64,000 nt of DNA from Natronohydrobacter thiooxidans. GTDB taxonomy: Bacteria > Pseudomonadota > Alphaproteobacteria > Rhodobacterales > Rhodobacteraceae. Shown piece after piece: positions 34,194-45,566 of this stretch. A program made the translations under genes and the position numbers. The DNA lies in the NCBI RefSeq assembly GCF_001884735.1, contig NZ_MJAP01000003.1, forward strand, positions 62,001 to 126,000. Reading direction: 5' to 3'. Each line of letters starts with the position of its first letter. Positions within the stretch are counted from its first letter, which is position 1. The notes under the pieces were generated by a model that was not told where the DNA came from, made no database searches, and saw only the letters and a program-made list of their open reading frames with translations.

Positions 34194-37154
34194 TTATCCC
34201 TCGATTGTCAGCGCTTCATTCACGAGCGCCTCTTGTTGTGCTTTATGTTGGCTGGCAAGCCCGGTGGCCACAGAGGCTGCGGCGGCGCGACCGACATAGC
34301 GCGGCCGTTTGCTGACCCCGTTCAGCCGGTTCAGGACCCATTCGATATTGGGCTCGATGAAAGACCAGGCGCCCTGGTTCTTGGGCTCTTCCTGACACCA
34401 GACCACTTCGGCATTCAGGAACCGTTCCAGTTCCTTCAACAGCGCCATGGCCGGGAAGGGGTAGAACTGTTCCACCCGCATCAGGTAGATATCGTCGATG
34501 CCGCGCGCATCGCGCTCTTCCAGCAGGTCGAAATAGACCTTGCCCGAGCACATCACCACGCGGCGGATCTTGTCATCGGCGGCAAGCTCTGTGTCGCTGT
34601 TGCCCTTCTGCGCGTCATCCCAGAGCACGCGGTGGAAGCTTGATCCCTCAAGGAAATCCTCGGCTTCCGAGATGCAGAACTTGTGCCGAAGCAGCGATTT
34701 CGGCGTCATCAGCACCAGCGGCTTGCGGAAGCTGCGGTGGATCTGGCGGCGCAGGATGTGGAAGTAATTCGCGGGCGTCGAGCAATTGGCGACGATCCAG
34801 TTATCCTGGGCGCAGCCCTGCAGGAAGCGCTCCAGCCGGGCCGAGGAATGCTCCGGCCCCTGCCCTTCGAACCCGTGCGGCAGAAGCATCACCAGCCCCG
34901 ACATGCGCAGCCATTTGCTTTCGCCCGAGGAGATGAACTGGTCGAACATGATCTGCGCGCCATTGGCAAAATCGCCGAATTGCGCTTCCCACATCACCAG
35001 CGCATTGGGTTCGGCCAGCGAATAACCATATTCAAACCCGAGCACCGCATATTCCGAGAGCATCGAGTCGATGACCTCGTAGCGCGCCTGCCCTTCCTTG
35101 ATATGGTTCAGGGGATAGTAGCGATCCTCGGTCTGCTGGTCGATGAAGGCAGAATGGCGTTGTGAGAACGTGCCGCGGGTCGAATCCTGCCCGGCGAGCC
35201 GCACGGGATAGCCCTCGGAGGCCAGCGAGCCGAAGGCCAGCGCTTCGGCCGTGGCCCAGTCAAAGCCCTTGCCGCTCTCGAACATCGCTTTCTTCGCCTC
35301 AAGCTGGCGCGCGACGGTCTTGTGGATATTGAAGCCTTCGGGCACGCGGCTCAGCGCTGCGCCCACTTCCTCCATCATGGGTTTGGGGATCCATGTCTCG
35401 CCGCGCTGGTAGTCCGTCCCTTCGCGGTTCAGATGCGACCAGCGCCCGTCCAGCCAGTCGGCCTTGTTGGGCTTATAGGTCTTTCCGGCCTCGAATTCGT
35501 CATTCAGGAAGGCCTGAAACGCCGCTTTCAGATCCTCGATCTCGCCTTCCGGGATCAGCCCGTCCGCAACCAGCCGCTCGGTATAGAGCTGCAGGGTGGA
35601 TTTGTGCCTTTTGATCCGCGTATACATCTGCGGATTGGTGAACATCGGCTCATCGCCTTCGTTGTGACCGAAGCGGCGGTAGCAGAAGATGTCGAGCACC
35701 ACATCCTTGAGGAATTTCTGGCGGAATTCGGTCGCCACGCGCGCGGCATGGACCACGGCTTCGGGGTCATCGCCATTCACATGGAAGATCGGTGCTTCCA
35801 CCATCAGCGCGATATCCGTAGGATAGGGTGAAGAGCGCGAGAAATGCGGGGCGGTGGTGAAGCCGATCTGGTTGTTGACGATGATATGCATCGTCCCGCC
35901 CGTGCGATGGCCGCGCAGGCCCGACAGGCCCAGCCCCTCGGCCACGACACCCTGCCCGGCAAAGGCGGCATCGCCATGCAGCAAGACGGCCATGACCTGA
36001 CGGCGCTCGGCATCATGCATCTGGTCCTGTTTCGCGCGGACCTTGCCCAGAACGACCGGGTTCACCGCTTCCAGATGCGAGGGGTTCGCGGTCAGCGACA
36101 GATGCACCTTGTTGCCATCAAATTCCCGGTCGGATGAGGCGCCAAGGTGGTATTTCACATCGCCCGAACCATCGACATCCTCGGGCTTGAAACTGCCGCC
36201 CTGAAATTCGTTGAAGATTGCGCGGTAAGGTTTGCCCATCACATTCGCGAGCACCGACAACCGGCCCCTATGGGGCATGCCGATGGCGATTTCCTTCAGG
36301 CCCAGCGCACCACCGCGCTTGATGATCTGCTCCATCGCCGGGATCAGCGACTCGCCGCCATCCAGCCCGAAGCGCTTGGTGCCCATGTATTTGACATGCA
36401 GGAATTTCTCGAAACCCTCGGCCTCGACCAGCTTGTTCAGGATCGCGCGGCGGCCCTGTTTGGTGAACTGGATTTCCTTACCATAGCCCTCGATCCGTTC
36501 CTTGAGCCAGGCCACCTGCTCGGGGTCGGAGATATGCATGAATTGCAGCGCGAAGGTGCCGCAATAGGTGCGTTGCAGAATGTCGATGATCTGACGCAGG
36601 CTGGCGACTTCCAGCCCCAGCACATTGTCGATGAAGATCGGCCGGTCCATATCGGCCTCGGTGAAGCCGTAGGTGCGCGGATCCAGTTCGGGATGCGGTT
36701 CTTCCTTGCGCATGCCGAGCGGGTCCAGATCAGCGACCAGATGGCCCCGGATGCGGTAGGCGCGGATGATCATCAGCGCCCGCAGGCTGTCGATCACCGC
36801 TGCGCGCACCTGCGAATCCGAGAGCGAGATGCCCTTCTCGGCGGCCTTGGCGGCGATCTTGTCACCTGCGGCCTTCTTCTCGGCGGCGGGCGCGGCAGGC
36901 CATTCGCTGGTCAGTGCCGAAGTCAGTTCATCGGTGGGCTGCCGCGGCCAGTCGCGGCGCGCCCAGCTGGGACCATTCGCGGCGCGGGCGGCGTCCTGCG
37001 CGCCTTCGCCAAGGGCCTTGAAATACTCGGACCAGACGTCATCGACCGAAGACGGGTCTTGTGCGTGGCGCGCCTGCAGCGCTTCGACATAGGCCGCGTT
37101 CTGCCCTTCGAGGAAGGTTTCGTCCTGCATCTGGCCTGGGCTGTGGTCGTTCAT
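34194..37154 (-). CDS. sucA: 2-oxoglutarate dehydrogenase E1
   Basis: 986-residue thiamine diphosphate enzyme, normal length for the family. N-terminal helical segment, then [19 protein letters not shown] in the cofactor domain and a thiamine-binding [13 protein letters not shown] with NNQIGFTT. Conserved [14 protein letters not shown] and [14 protein letters not shown] lie in the C-terminal part. Oxidatively decarboxylates 2-oxoglutarate and transfers succinyl to E2. The order is sucA-sucB-lpdA within the operon. Confidence 0.97.
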   Translation of the reverse strand: MNDHSPGQMQDETFLEGQNAAYVEALQARHAQDPSSVDDVWSEYFKALGEGAQDAARAANGPSWARRDWPRQPTDELTSALTSEWPAAPAAEKKAAGDKIAAKAAEKGISLSDSQVRAAVIDSLRALMIIRAYRIRGHLVADLDPLGMRKEEPHPELDPRTYGFTEADMDRPIFIDNVLGLEVASLRQIIDILQRTYCGTFALQFMHISDPEQVAWLKERIEGYGKEIQFTKQGRRAILNKLVEAEGFEKFLHVKYMGTKRFGLDGGESLIPAMEQIIKRGGALGLKEIAIGMPHRGRLSVLANVMGKPYRAIFNEFQGGSFKPEDVDGSGDVKYHLGASSDREFDGNKVHLSLTANPSHLEAVNPVVLGKVRAKQDQMHDAERRQVMAVLLHGDAAFAGQGVVAEGLGLSGLRGHRTGGTMHIIVNNQIGFTTAPHFSRSSPYPTDIALMVEAPIFHVNGDDPEAVVHAARVATEFRQKFLKDVVLDIFCYRRFGHNEGDEPMFTNPQMYTRIKRHKSTLQLYTERLVADGLIPEGEIEDLKAAFQAFLNDEFEAGKTYKPNKADWLDGRWSHLNREGTDYQRGETWIPKPMMEEVGAALSRVPEGFNIHKTVARQLEAKKAMFESGKGFDWATAEALAFGSLASEGYPVRLAGQDSTRGTFSQRHSAFIDQQTEDRYYPLNHIKEGQARYEVIDSMLSEYAVLGFEYGYSLAEPNALVMWEAQFGDFANGAQIMFDQFISSGESKWLRMSGLVMLLPHGFEGQGPEHSSARLERFLQGCAQDNWIVANCSTPANYFHILRRQIHRSFRKPLVLMTPKSLLRHKFCISEAEDFLEGSSFHRVLWDDAQKGNSDTELAADDKIRRVVMCSGKVYFDLLEERDARGIDDIYLMRVEQFYPFPAMALLKELERFLNAEVVWCQEEPKNQGAWSFIEPNIEWVLNRLNGVSKRPRYVGRAAAASVATGLASQHKAQQEALVNEALTIEG

Positions 37155-37190
37155 TTTAGCACCTCTGTCACAGAGAGAAACTGGATTGCG

Positions 37191-37688
37191 TTACTTGCCG
37201 CGCACGCGCGGTTCGGGGCCGTAGGCATTGGCCCCTTTCTGACTGGGCCGGGACATCCACCAGATGATCACGATCCCCGCGAGGATCTGCGCCAGCAACA
37301 GGATCACGATCAGGCCCGGTTGCGCCCCGGTCATCATGGGCGTCTCGCCCATATGGACCATCCGGCCCATGAGCTGACGGCTCATCGAGCCCGCTATGAG
37401 GGCGCTGACAATCACGATCGCGCTCGGGACCAGCACCCACCAGCCCGGTTTGCCGGTATCCTGCAGGCGGCGCCAGGCCACCGCGAGGAAGGGCAGGAAC
37501 ACCACGATCTGGAAGATCCGTGTCAGAAGGACGCGGCCCTGACCGAAGATCAGCAACTCGACCAGGCCGACCACGAATGCCCCGGCGAAGACGAACAGGA
37601 AAAACCACCAGTAGTCCGGGCGGCGCGAACGCCCCGAAAATTTCAGGGCGTTCTGGAAACCGCTTTTCACTGCGTCCACGAATGTCAT
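37191..37688 (-). CDS. DUF805 family membrane protein
   Basis: 165 aa. It begins with FVDAVKSGFQNALKFSGRSRRPDYWWF, the DUF805 opening with the conserved Gly-Arg-x-Arg-Arg-x-x-Tyr-Trp, and has four membrane helices. WRRLQDTGKPGWW is the second signature. Function unknown. It is in the suc operon between sucD and sucA with short gaps. Confidence 0.88.
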   Translation of the reverse strand: MTFVDAVKSGFQNALKFSGRSRRPDYWWFFLFVFAGAFVVGLVELLIFGQGRVLLTRIFQIVVFLPFLAVAWRRLQDTGKPGWWVLVPSAIVIVSALIAGSMSRQLMGRMVHMGETPMMTGAQPGLIVILLLAQILAGIVIIWWMSRPSQKGANAYGPEPRVRGK

Positions 37689-37722
37689 TCCTGCGCCTCC
37701 TGCGATTGACGCCTTGCCCGTG

Positions 37723-38607
37723 TTACTTGCCGATGGCTTTCAGCACGGCCTCGCCCAGACCTGCCGGACTGTCCGCGACCACGATGCCCGCCGATTTCAT
37801 GGCTTCGATCTTGTCTTCGGCGCCGCCCTTGCCGCCCGCGACAATCGCGCCGGCATGGCCCATGCGACGGCCCGGAGGGGCCGTGCGCCCGGCGATGAAG
37901 CCTGCGACCGGTTTTGAGCGCCCGCGCTTGGCTTCGTCTTTCAGGAATTGTGCCGCTTCTTCCTCGGCGCTGCCGCCGATTTCGCCGATCATGATGATGG
38001 ATTCGGTTTCGTCATCGGCGAGGAACCATTCCAGCACGTCGAGATGTTCTGTCCCCTTGATCGGGTCGCCGCCGATGCCCACGCAGGTGGACTGGCCAAG
38101 GCCCACATCGGTCGTTTGCTTGACGGCCTCATAGGTCAGGGTGCCCGAACGCGAGACCACACCGACCGAGCCGCGTCGGTGGATATGGCCGGGCATGATG
38201 CCGATCTTGCAGGCGTCGGGCGTGATGACACCGGGGCAGTTCGGGCCAACGAGGATCGATTTCGACCCTTCCAGCGCGCGCTTCACCTTCATCATGTCGA
38301 GAACCGGGATGCCCTCGGTGATGCAGACGATCAGTTCCATTTCGGCGTCGATGGCCTCAAGGATGGAATCTGCGGCGAAAGGGGGCGGAACGTAGATCAC
38401 GCTGGCATTGGCTTCGGTCCTGGCTTTCGCTTCATGCACTGAGTTGAACACCGGCAGGTCGAGATGCGTGCTGCCGCCCTTGCCGGGCGTCACGCCGCCC
38501 ACCATCTGCGTGCCGTAAGCGATGGCCTGTTCGGAATGGAAGGTGCCCTGCGAGCCGGTGAAGCCCTGACAGATGACTTTGGTATGTTTGTCGACAAGAA
38601 CGGCCAT
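37723..38607 (-). CDS. sucD: Succinate--CoA ligase (ADP-forming) subunit alpha
   Basis: 294 aa from the ATG at 38607; the open frame reaches far upstream but codes for antisense of the sulfotransferase. [15 protein letters not shown] forms the CoA-binding loop, GPNCPGVI the nucleotide region, and RRMGHAGAI contains the phosphorylated histidine. Substrate-level phosphorylation step of the TCA cycle with SucC. Separated from sucC by a sulfotransferase gene. Confidence 0.96.
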   Translation of the reverse strand: MAVLVDKHTKVICQGFTGSQGTFHSEQAIAYGTQMVGGVTPGKGGSTHLDLPVFNSVHEAKARTEANASVIYVPPPFAADSILEAIDAEMELIVCITEGIPVLDMMKVKRALEGSKSILVGPNCPGVITPDACKIGIMPGHIHRRGSVGVVSRSGTLTYEAVKQTTDVGLGQSTCVGIGGDPIKGTEHLDVLEWFLADDETESIIMIGEIGGSAEEEAAQFLKDEAKRGRSKPVAGFIAGRTAPPGRRMGHAGAIVAGGKGGAEDKIEAMKSAGIVVADSPAGLGEAVLKAIGK

Positions 38608-38629
38608 TGGGGTCTGAACTCCTGTGTAT

Positions 38630-39313
38630 CTAGGCGCGCTGTGCGGGGCGCAAACTGGTCTCGAAACTGTAGAACGGGGCCAACAGCTCGAAATCGGGAT
38701 GAGTATGGGTGACAATCTGCGCGCGGGCCTCGGATGACAGATCGTCAAGGGCGAGGCTGGCGCGGGACCGCTGTTCGTTTTCCAGAACGAAGGGCTGGCC
38801 CAGCCGTTCCGAAAGTGTCTGTTGCATCGCGCCTGCATCCTCGACCCGGAATACGGCGTCATAGCGTGCCAGATCGGGGCCAAGGAATTGCGCGAAACTG
38901 TCTGTGTGGTGCTTGATTGACGGCACCTGCGCGCGGTAGCGCGGCAGGTCACGGAAGAAAGCATCGGCAGAGGGCATCGGATCAAGCGTGGCATCGGGCG
39001 CTTTTTCCAGCGCCTTGGCGATATCGCGATGATCCTGCACGCGGTTGGTGTAGACCGAAAGCAGGCGGCGGATCGGGTTGCGGATGATGGTGAAGATCCA
39101 CAACCCCCTGAGCGCCGCCAGATCGGGCGGTTCCACGCTTGCGATCCGGTCGGCCACGCGCTGACGGTAGAAGCGGTGGATATTGCCGCCAAACCCCGCG
39201 CGATCAAACGCGGCCCCGTGTTCGAGCTTGTAGAAGCTGCGCAGCACCGATGTGGACATGCATTTCGGCACCCCCACAAAAGCCACTCCAAAGCTGTCGA
39301 AAGCTGCGATCAC
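38630..39313 (-). CDS. Sulfotransferase family protein, inserted between sucC and sucD
   Basis: 227 aa from a GTG at 39313 with a GAGAGGGA ribosome site. [11 protein letters not shown] (13-23) is the 5'-phosphosulfate loop for PAPS, with Lys17 and Ser20; [11 protein letters not shown] (78-88) is the 3'-phosphate motif with Arg78 and Ser86. It resembles Sulfotransfer_2 members acting on carbohydrates or other surface molecules. The substrate is unknown. Gaps of 23 and 22 bp to its neighbours make co-transcription with sucCD very likely. Confidence 0.82.
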   Translation of the reverse strand: MIAAFDSFGVAFVGVPKCMSTSVLRSFYKLEHGAAFDRAGFGGNIHRFYRQRVADRIASVEPPDLAALRGLWIFTIIRNPIRRLLSVYTNRVQDHRDIAKALEKAPDATLDPMPSADAFFRDLPRYRAQVPSIKHHTDSFAQFLGPDLARYDAVFRVEDAGAMQQTLSERLGQPFVLENEQRSRASLALDDLSSEARAQIVTHTHPDFELLAPFYSFETSLRPAQRA

Positions 39314-39336
39314 GTCCCTCTCCCGCGCCGGATGCC

Positions 39337-40530
39337 TTAGCCCTTGACCGCTTTCACGATCTTCTCGGCGCCATCCTTGAGGTTGTCCGCCGCGATGACG
39401 TTCAGGCCCGAATTGCGGATGATATCCTTGCCCAGATCGACATTCGTCCCTTCCAGACGCACCACCAGCGGCACTTGCAGACCGACTTCCTTGACCGCGG
39501 CAATCACGCCTTCGGCGATGATGTCGCAGCGCATGATGCCGCCGAAGATATTGACAAGGATGCCTTTCACATTCGGGTCGGAGGTGATGATCTTGAACGC
39601 CTCGGTGACTTTCTCCTTGGTCGCGCCGCCGCCCACATCGAGGAAGTTGGCAGGCTCTGCGCCATAGAGCTTGATGATATCCATCGTCGCCATCGCCAGA
39701 CCCGCGCCATTGACCATGCAGCCGATTTCGCCATCGAGCGCGATATAGTTCAGGTCATATTTCGAGGCCGCGAGTTCCTTGGGGTCTTCCTCAGTCTCGT
39801 CGCGCAGTGCGAGGATATCAGGCTGACGATACAGCGAATTGGAATCGAAGCCCATTTTCGCATCAAGGCATTTCAGGTCGCCATCGGTGGTCACGATCAG
39901 CGGGTTGATCTCGACCATTTCGGCGTCGCGCTCGACAAAGAGCTTGTAGAGCTTGTTCAGAAGATCGACGCATTGCTTGACCTGCTTGCCTTCCAGCCCC
40001 AGCGCGAAAGCCACGCGGCGGCCGTGAAAGCCCTGAATGCCCGTTGCCGGGTCAATGGAGAAGGAGAGGATTTTCTCGGGCGTATGTGCTGCGACTTCTT
40101 CGATATCCATGCCGCCTTCGGTCGAGCAGACAAAGCTGATACGCGAGGACACACGGTCCACCAGCAGCGCGAGATAGAGTTCGCGCGAAATATCCGAGCC
40201 ATCCTCGATATAGATGCGGTTGACCTGCTTGCCAGCGGGACCGGTCTGATGCGTGACCAGCGTGCGGCCCAGCATCGCTTTCGCGTGCTCCTCGGCCTCG
40301 GCCACGGATTTGGCCAGACGCACGCCGCCTTTTTCCCCGGCAGAGGCTTCCTTGAAGCTGCCCTTGCCGCGACCGCCGGCATGGATCTGCGCCTTGACCA
40401 CCCAGAGCGGGCCGTCCAGTTCACCGGCTGCCGATTTCGCTTCTTCCGCCTTGAAAACGATGCGGCCATCCGAGACCGGCACCCCGTAAGAGCGCAGCAG
40501 TCCCTTGGCCTGATATTCGTGAATATTCAT
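39337..40530 (-). CDS. sucC: Succinate--CoA ligase (ADP-forming) subunit beta
   Basis: 397 aa, ATP-grasp fold. [19 protein letters not shown] is the standard N-terminus, [14 protein letters not shown] the nucleotide-binding strand, and EINPLIVT and [10 protein letters not shown] the metal and phosphate sites. Partners SucD. First gene of the suc operon; a 252-bp gap upstream holds its regulatory region. Confidence 0.97.
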   Translation of the reverse strand: MNIHEYQAKGLLRSYGVPVSDGRIVFKAEEAKSAAGELDGPLWVVKAQIHAGGRGKGSFKEASAGEKGGVRLAKSVAEAEEHAKAMLGRTLVTHQTGPAGKQVNRIYIEDGSDISRELYLALLVDRVSSRISFVCSTEGGMDIEEVAAHTPEKILSFSIDPATGIQGFHGRRVAFALGLEGKQVKQCVDLLNKLYKLFVERDAEMVEINPLIVTTDGDLKCLDAKMGFDSNSLYRQPDILALRDETEEDPKELAASKYDLNYIALDGEIGCMVNGAGLAMATMDIIKLYGAEPANFLDVGGGATKEKVTEAFKIITSDPNVKGILVNIFGGIMRCDIIAEGVIAAVKEVGLQVPLVVRLEGTNVDLGKDIIRNSGLNVIAADNLKDGAEKIVKAVKG

Positions 40531-40640
40531 GGACCTGTCCCGTTCCTGTCATATCTTGCGCCCCGTGCATGGCAGACTGAGCGCGAAAAACAACGATAAT
40601 CTGCCGTAAATTGAGGCGATCGGCAGAAAATCGGGACTTC

Positions 40641-40669
40641 GTGATCACAGTTTTCAAAAGTGTGATCAC
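40641..40669. promoter_or_regulatory. Double GTGATCAC palindrome in the sucC upstream region
   Basis: GTGATCAC at 40641-40648 and again at 40662-40669, centres 21 bp apart (two helical turns). The whole 29-bp block is itself a palindrome with one mismatched pair, centred on TTTTCAAAA. It lies about 110-140 bp before sucC and downstream of the mdh terminator, so it should act on the suc operon. No regulator can be named from sequence. Confidence 0.6.
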
Positions 40670-40727
40670 ATATTCTCGCGGAGGGTTGAAGCCCGGCGAT
40701 ATGTGACCGCAAACAGGGCGCGTCGAC

Positions 40728-40756
40728 GAAAAAGGCCGCACCTGACGGCGCGGCCT
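40728..40756 (-). terminator. Rho-independent terminator after mdh
   Basis: On the minus strand AGGCCGC (40750-40756) pairs with GCGGCCT (40733-40739) around a 10-base loop and is followed by TTTTT. It separates mdh, which ends at 40783, from the suc operon. Confidence 0.8.
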
Positions 40757-40782
40757 CTGGATCGGTTGAGTCGCGGACGGGC

Positions 40783-41766
<984 letters not shown>

Positions 41767-41887
41767 TTATGACGCGACGTGCCTAGAGCCTTGGGGCCTG
41801 TATTGCAAGAGCATGGCGCGGGGGAGAAGGTTGGTAGCGCTGACGGGATGCGGGCGGAAGGGGCCAGGCGGATGCGGCGGAGGCTGC

Positions 41888-43030
41888 CTATCCGGCCTTG
41901 CGGCTGACCAGCGCACCGGCAAGGATCAGGACCGCGGCAACACCGGAGACCGCCACAAAGCCCGCGCTCGCATGGACTGGGCCCATGATGACCGGCCCGG
42001 CGAAAACCGCCGCATAGGTCACGGCGCTGTTCAGCCCCATCACCGCGCCGCGCGCGCCGGTTGCGCGCCGGGTCAGGGACACCACCAGCGCGTTCAGGCC
42101 AAGCTGATTCAGAATGCCCCAGATCATGGCGGCGATGAATGCCGTCACCGGCGCCGTCAGGGCATGACCCCAGCCGGCATAGCTTGTCGTGATCCCGAGC
42201 AGGACCAGCAGCAAGTAGCCTCGGGTGATGGTCGGCGCGATCAGGCCAAGCCCGAGCCCGGCCAGACCGAAGCCAAGTCCGTAAGCCAGTACAAACAGGC
42301 CCACACCCTGCACCGAGAGGCCGAAGGCCGCGCGGATGCCTTCTCCGAAAAAAGCGTAACTGCCGTAAAAGGCGGTCATGAAGGTGAACATCACCACGAG
42401 CAGCGGCCCGATACCCGGCAGGCGCAGGGCCCGCCACGGGGACACCCGCATCACGCTCTCGCCCAGCACGCCGCGCAGCGACAGGAACAGTCCAAGGCCA
42501 ACCACTGTGGAAAGCGCGGCCAGCAGGATATAGACCATCCGCCAGCCGAATTGCCCCGCGACCAGCGCGGCCAGGGGAACCGCCAGAACCAGCGACAGCG
42601 CCCATCCGGTCAGCACAAGGCCCAGACGCGCCGCTTCTCGCCCCGCCGGGGCCGTTGCTGCAGCTGTGGCATAGGTGCCGGGCAACAGAATGCCGACCGC
42701 GACCCCGGCCATGGCCTGCGACAGGCAAAGCTGGACCCAGTTCCCGCTGATCGCGCTTGCGCCCTGCGCCAGTGCCAAGAGCAGCGCCGCGCCGCCCAGA
42801 ACCCGACCGGCGGGCATGCGGTCGATCACCCCGGCAAATGTCAGCGCCGATACTGCCGTTGCCGCGCCGAATGCCGAGATCGCCCAGGCGATCCGGAAAG
42901 GCTCGCTCGCCAGCCCCTGCGCCACTTCCGACAGGATCGGGCTGAGGACGAAGGCGTTGGAACCGACCAGCAACACCGCTGCCAGCAAGGCTGCGACCTG
43001 CAAGTGCCGAACAGGGTTCGACGGAATCAT
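41888..43030 (-). CDS. MFS transporter, putative drug/metabolite exporter
   Basis: About 380 aa with 12 hydrophobic segments and the MFS loop motif ending VIDRMPAGRVLGG between helices 2 and 3. SQAMAGVAVGILLPGTYATAAA matches the helix 4-5 region of DHA1-type exporters. I choose the ATG at 43030; another in-frame ATG lies at 43048. The gene is divergent from an Lrp-type regulator whose start is about 75 bp away, so amino acid export is a reasonable guess. Confidence 0.85.
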   Translation of the reverse strand: MIPSNPVRHLQVAALLAAVLLVGSNAFVLSPILSEVAQGLASEPFRIAWAISAFGAATAVSALTFAGVIDRMPAGRVLGGAALLLALAQGASAISGNWVQLCLSQAMAGVAVGILLPGTYATAAATAPAGREAARLGLVLTGWALSLVLAVPLAALVAGQFGWRMVYILLAALSTVVGLGLFLSLRGVLGESVMRVSPWRALRLPGIGPLLVVMFTFMTAFYGSYAFFGEGIRAAFGLSVQGVGLFVLAYGLGFGLAGLGLGLIAPTITRGYLLLVLLGITTSYAGWGHALTAPVTAFIAAMIWGILNQLGLNALVVSLTRRATGARGAVMGLNSAVTYAAVFAGPVIMGPVHASAGFVAVSGVAAVLILAGALVSRKAG

Positions 43031-43105
43031 ATTTTCTTGGTATATCATGCGACATAAATGGCGCCTATTTTGCGATCCAAGCAAATGAAATCAGGAAACA
43101 CTCCG

Positions 43106-43615
43106 ATGAAAACGAATGCCATTCGGCGCGACAAGCCGCATCCCTCGGGCCTCGATCAGACGGACCGAAAGCTGTTAAGGCTGCTGGCCGAACGCGCCGA
43201 CCGGCCCTATGCCGAACTCTCGAAGCTGGTCAATCTTTCGGCCCCGGCGGTGCATGAACGGGTGAAGCGGTTGCGACGGGACGGGGTGATTCAGGGCGTT
43301 GTCGCGAAGCTCGATGGCGAGAAGATCGGTTGCCCGCTTCTGGCCTTCATCCATGTCACGACCGAGGGCTGGGGGATGACCCGGCCGATCCTTGCCTTGC
43401 AGGAACTGGCAGATGTCGAGGAAATCCACACTGTCACCGGCGACACCTGCCTGATCCTGAAAGTCCGCAGTTCAAGCCCGGCGAGTCTGGAGAAGCTCTT
43501 GTCGCGGATTCAGGAGGTCGAGGGCGTGCGCGCGACGCAAAGCTATGTTGCGCTCGGCACCTATCTGGAGCGCGGCCCGATGCCGGAACTGCCGGAAACC
43601 GGCGAGCCGCGCTGA
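43106..43615 (+). CDS. Lrp/AsnC family transcriptional regulator
   Basis: 169 aa from the ATG at 43106 (CAGGAAAC upstream). The N-terminal helix-turn-helix (LDQTDRKLLRLLAERADRPYAELSKLV) and the C-terminal RAM domain (PLLAFIHVT, VEEIHTVTGDTCLILKV) are complete. RAM domains sense amino acids. It probably controls the adjacent divergent exporter. Confidence 0.9.
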   Translation: MKTNAIRRDKPHPSGLDQTDRKLLRLLAERADRPYAELSKLVNLSAPAVHERVKRLRRDGVIQGVVAKLDGEKIGCPLLAFIHVTTEGWGMTRPILALQELADVEEIHTVTGDTCLILKVRSSSPASLEKLLSRIQEVEGVRATQSYVALGTYLERGPMPELPETGEPR

Positions 43616-43640
43616 CTGAGGGAAATTCCCGGCTTTCCCG

Positions 43641-45563
43641 TCACCGCTCGGTCAGTTTCAACTCGATCCGGCGGTTGCGCGAGCGGGCTTCAAAGGTGTT
43701 GCGCGGGTCCACGGGGCGGTATTCGCCGAAACCCGCAGCCGACAGGCGGAAGGCCGGGAAGCCGCGTTCTTCTGTCAGGTAGCGTACCACCGAGAGCGCG
43801 CGGGCCTGTGACAGCGCCCAGTTATCGGCAAAGCGTGCGCCGGGCGCGATGGGCAGATTGTCTGTATGGCCCTCGACCTGCAGGATCCAGTCGATATCGG
43901 GCGGGATGCGGTCGGCCACGTCATTGAGGATCGCGACCACATCGCCGATCTGCGCGCGCCCCTCGGCGGCGAGATCGGCAGAGCCAAGCTCGAACAGCAC
44001 TTCGGAGGAAAACACGAAACGGTCGCCGACGATCTCGACCCCCTGCCGCCCTTCAAGCACCTGCCGCAACTGGCCGAAAAACTCGGAACGGAAGCTTTCC
44101 AGCCGTTCGCGCTCGGCGGCTTCGAGATCGGCGCGGCGGCGTTCCTCGGCGGCAAGCTGTGCCAGCGCGAGGTTCAGATCCGCGCCAAGGCTTTCGATCT
44201 GGGTCTGGGCGGCCTCGTCGCGGGCACGCGCCTCGCCCAGCAGATCCTGCAAGCCCCCGACCTGCCCGCGCAGGGCGGCGACCTGCTGGTTGAGCAGTTC
44301 CAGACGGCGCTGGTCGTCTAGGCTTTGCGCATCCCGCTCGGCCAGCGCGGATTCGGCCAGTGCACGCAGCGCGGCAAGGCGTTCGCGTTCGCTGATTTCC
44401 ACCGCCAGCGCGGCTTCAAGCTCTTCCTGCCCTGCCCGCGCTGCCGCCAGCAGCGTCAGGGTTTCCTCGGCGCGGCGGCGCTGTTCTTCCAGCGCAAGTG
44501 TCATCGCGGTCAGTTCGGCATCGGCATCTTCAAGCCGCGCGCGCAGCGCCTCGGCGGCGGCGGCATCGGCCAGACGGCGGCTTTCTTCCTCGGAGAGTTG
44601 GGCTTGGGCATCGGCGAGTTGCGCGCGCAGGGCTTCGGCCGCGGCGAGATCGGCCAGACGGCGGCGTTCCTCCTCGCTCAGTTGCGCCTCGGTATCTTCC
44701 AGACGGGCGCGCAGGGCTTCGGCGGCGGCTTGTTCGGCGAGAGCTTCCGCTTCGGCGGCGCTGAGTTCGGCGCGCAATGCGGCATCGGCCTGCGCCAGTT
44801 CCTGCCGTGCGTCTTCGGATTCGGCAAGGGCGGCGGCCAGCGCGGCCAGCGAGGTTTCCCGGCTGCGCATGTCCTCCTGAGCCTCGGCAAGGGCGGCGGA
44901 GAGCTGCGCGAGTGTCGCCTCTTGCGCCACGGCCTCGGCACGGGCCTGCGCAAGCGCGGCCTCGACCGCATCGGCGCGGGCAGCGGCCAGACGGGCGGCT
45001 TCGGCCTCGGCGCTGAGTTCATCGCGCAGCGCGGCCAGCGCGAGTTGCAGGGCTTCCTGTTCCGACAGCGCTTGGGCCTGCGCTTCTTCCAGCGCCGCGA
45101 CATCCGCCGCCAGCGCCTCACCCTGCGCAATCGCGGCGTCGCGCGCGGCAATCAGGGCCGCGACCTGGGCTTCGAAATCGGTGATGCGGGCCTGAGCGGC
45201 GTCGAGTTCGGCACCCCGCGCGGCAAGGTCACGATCCAGCGCCGCGATCTGGGCCAGTTGGGCGGCAGCAAGGGCGCGGGACTGATCCAGATCCTCTGTC
45301 AGATCGCCGACCTGCCCTTCGAGCGCTGACACACGCGCCCGCGACAGCCCGAGCGCATTGGCGAGGCTTGCGACTTCGGCGCTGAGCCCCTCCAGCTGGG
45401 TATCCTGTGTCGATATCGTGTCGCGCAGCACGAATTGCACGATCATGAAGATCGACAGCACGAACATCAGCACCAGAAGCAGCGCGGTCATCGCATCGAC
45501 GAAACCCGGCCAGATCGCGCCCGAAACATCGCGGCGTTGCCCGGATTTGCGCGCCAGAGCCAT
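43641..45563 (-). CDS. MotB/TolR-like anchor, long coiled coil and OmpA peptidoglycan-binding domain
   Basis: 640 aa. A single N-terminal helix (about 20-45) with Asp23 in WPGFVDAMTALL, the position of the proton-carrying Asp in MotB and TolR. Residues about 55-490 are an alanine-rich coiled coil with near-repeats (LADAAAAEALRARLED-like units about 30 residues apart). The C-terminal OmpA domain has EGHTDNLP and RLSAAGFGEYRP with the peptidoglycan-binding Asp/Arg pattern. With the adjacent ExbB/MotA-like protein it forms a predicted proton-driven complex spanning to the cell wall; flagellar MotB and Zorya ZorB are alternatives I consider less likely. Confidence 0.87.
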   Translation of the reverse strand: MALARKSGQRRDVSGAIWPGFVDAMTALLLVLMFVLSIFMIVQFVLRDTISTQDTQLEGLSAEVASLANALGLSRARVSALEGQVGDLTEDLDQSRALAAAQLAQIAALDRDLAARGAELDAAQARITDFEAQVAALIAARDAAIAQGEALAADVAALEEAQAQALSEQEALQLALAALRDELSAEAEAARLAAARADAVEAALAQARAEAVAQEATLAQLSAALAEAQEDMRSRETSLAALAAALAESEDARQELAQADAALRAELSAAEAEALAEQAAAEALRARLEDTEAQLSEEERRRLADLAAAEALRAQLADAQAQLSEEESRRLADAAAAEALRARLEDADAELTAMTLALEEQRRRAEETLTLLAAARAGQEELEAALAVEISERERLAALRALAESALAERDAQSLDDQRRLELLNQQVAALRGQVGGLQDLLGEARARDEAAQTQIESLGADLNLALAQLAAEERRRADLEAAERERLESFRSEFFGQLRQVLEGRQGVEIVGDRFVFSSEVLFELGSADLAAEGRAQIGDVVAILNDVADRIPPDIDWILQVEGHTDNLPIAPGARFADNWALSQARALSVVRYLTEERGFPAFRLSAAGFGEYRPVDPRNTFEARSRNRRIELKLTER

Positions 45564-45566
45564 GGC

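Noticed and set aside
37723..39291. Long 522-codon version of sucD
   Set aside because: The extra N-terminal part is antisense-type sequence of the sulfotransferase; the true start is at 38607.
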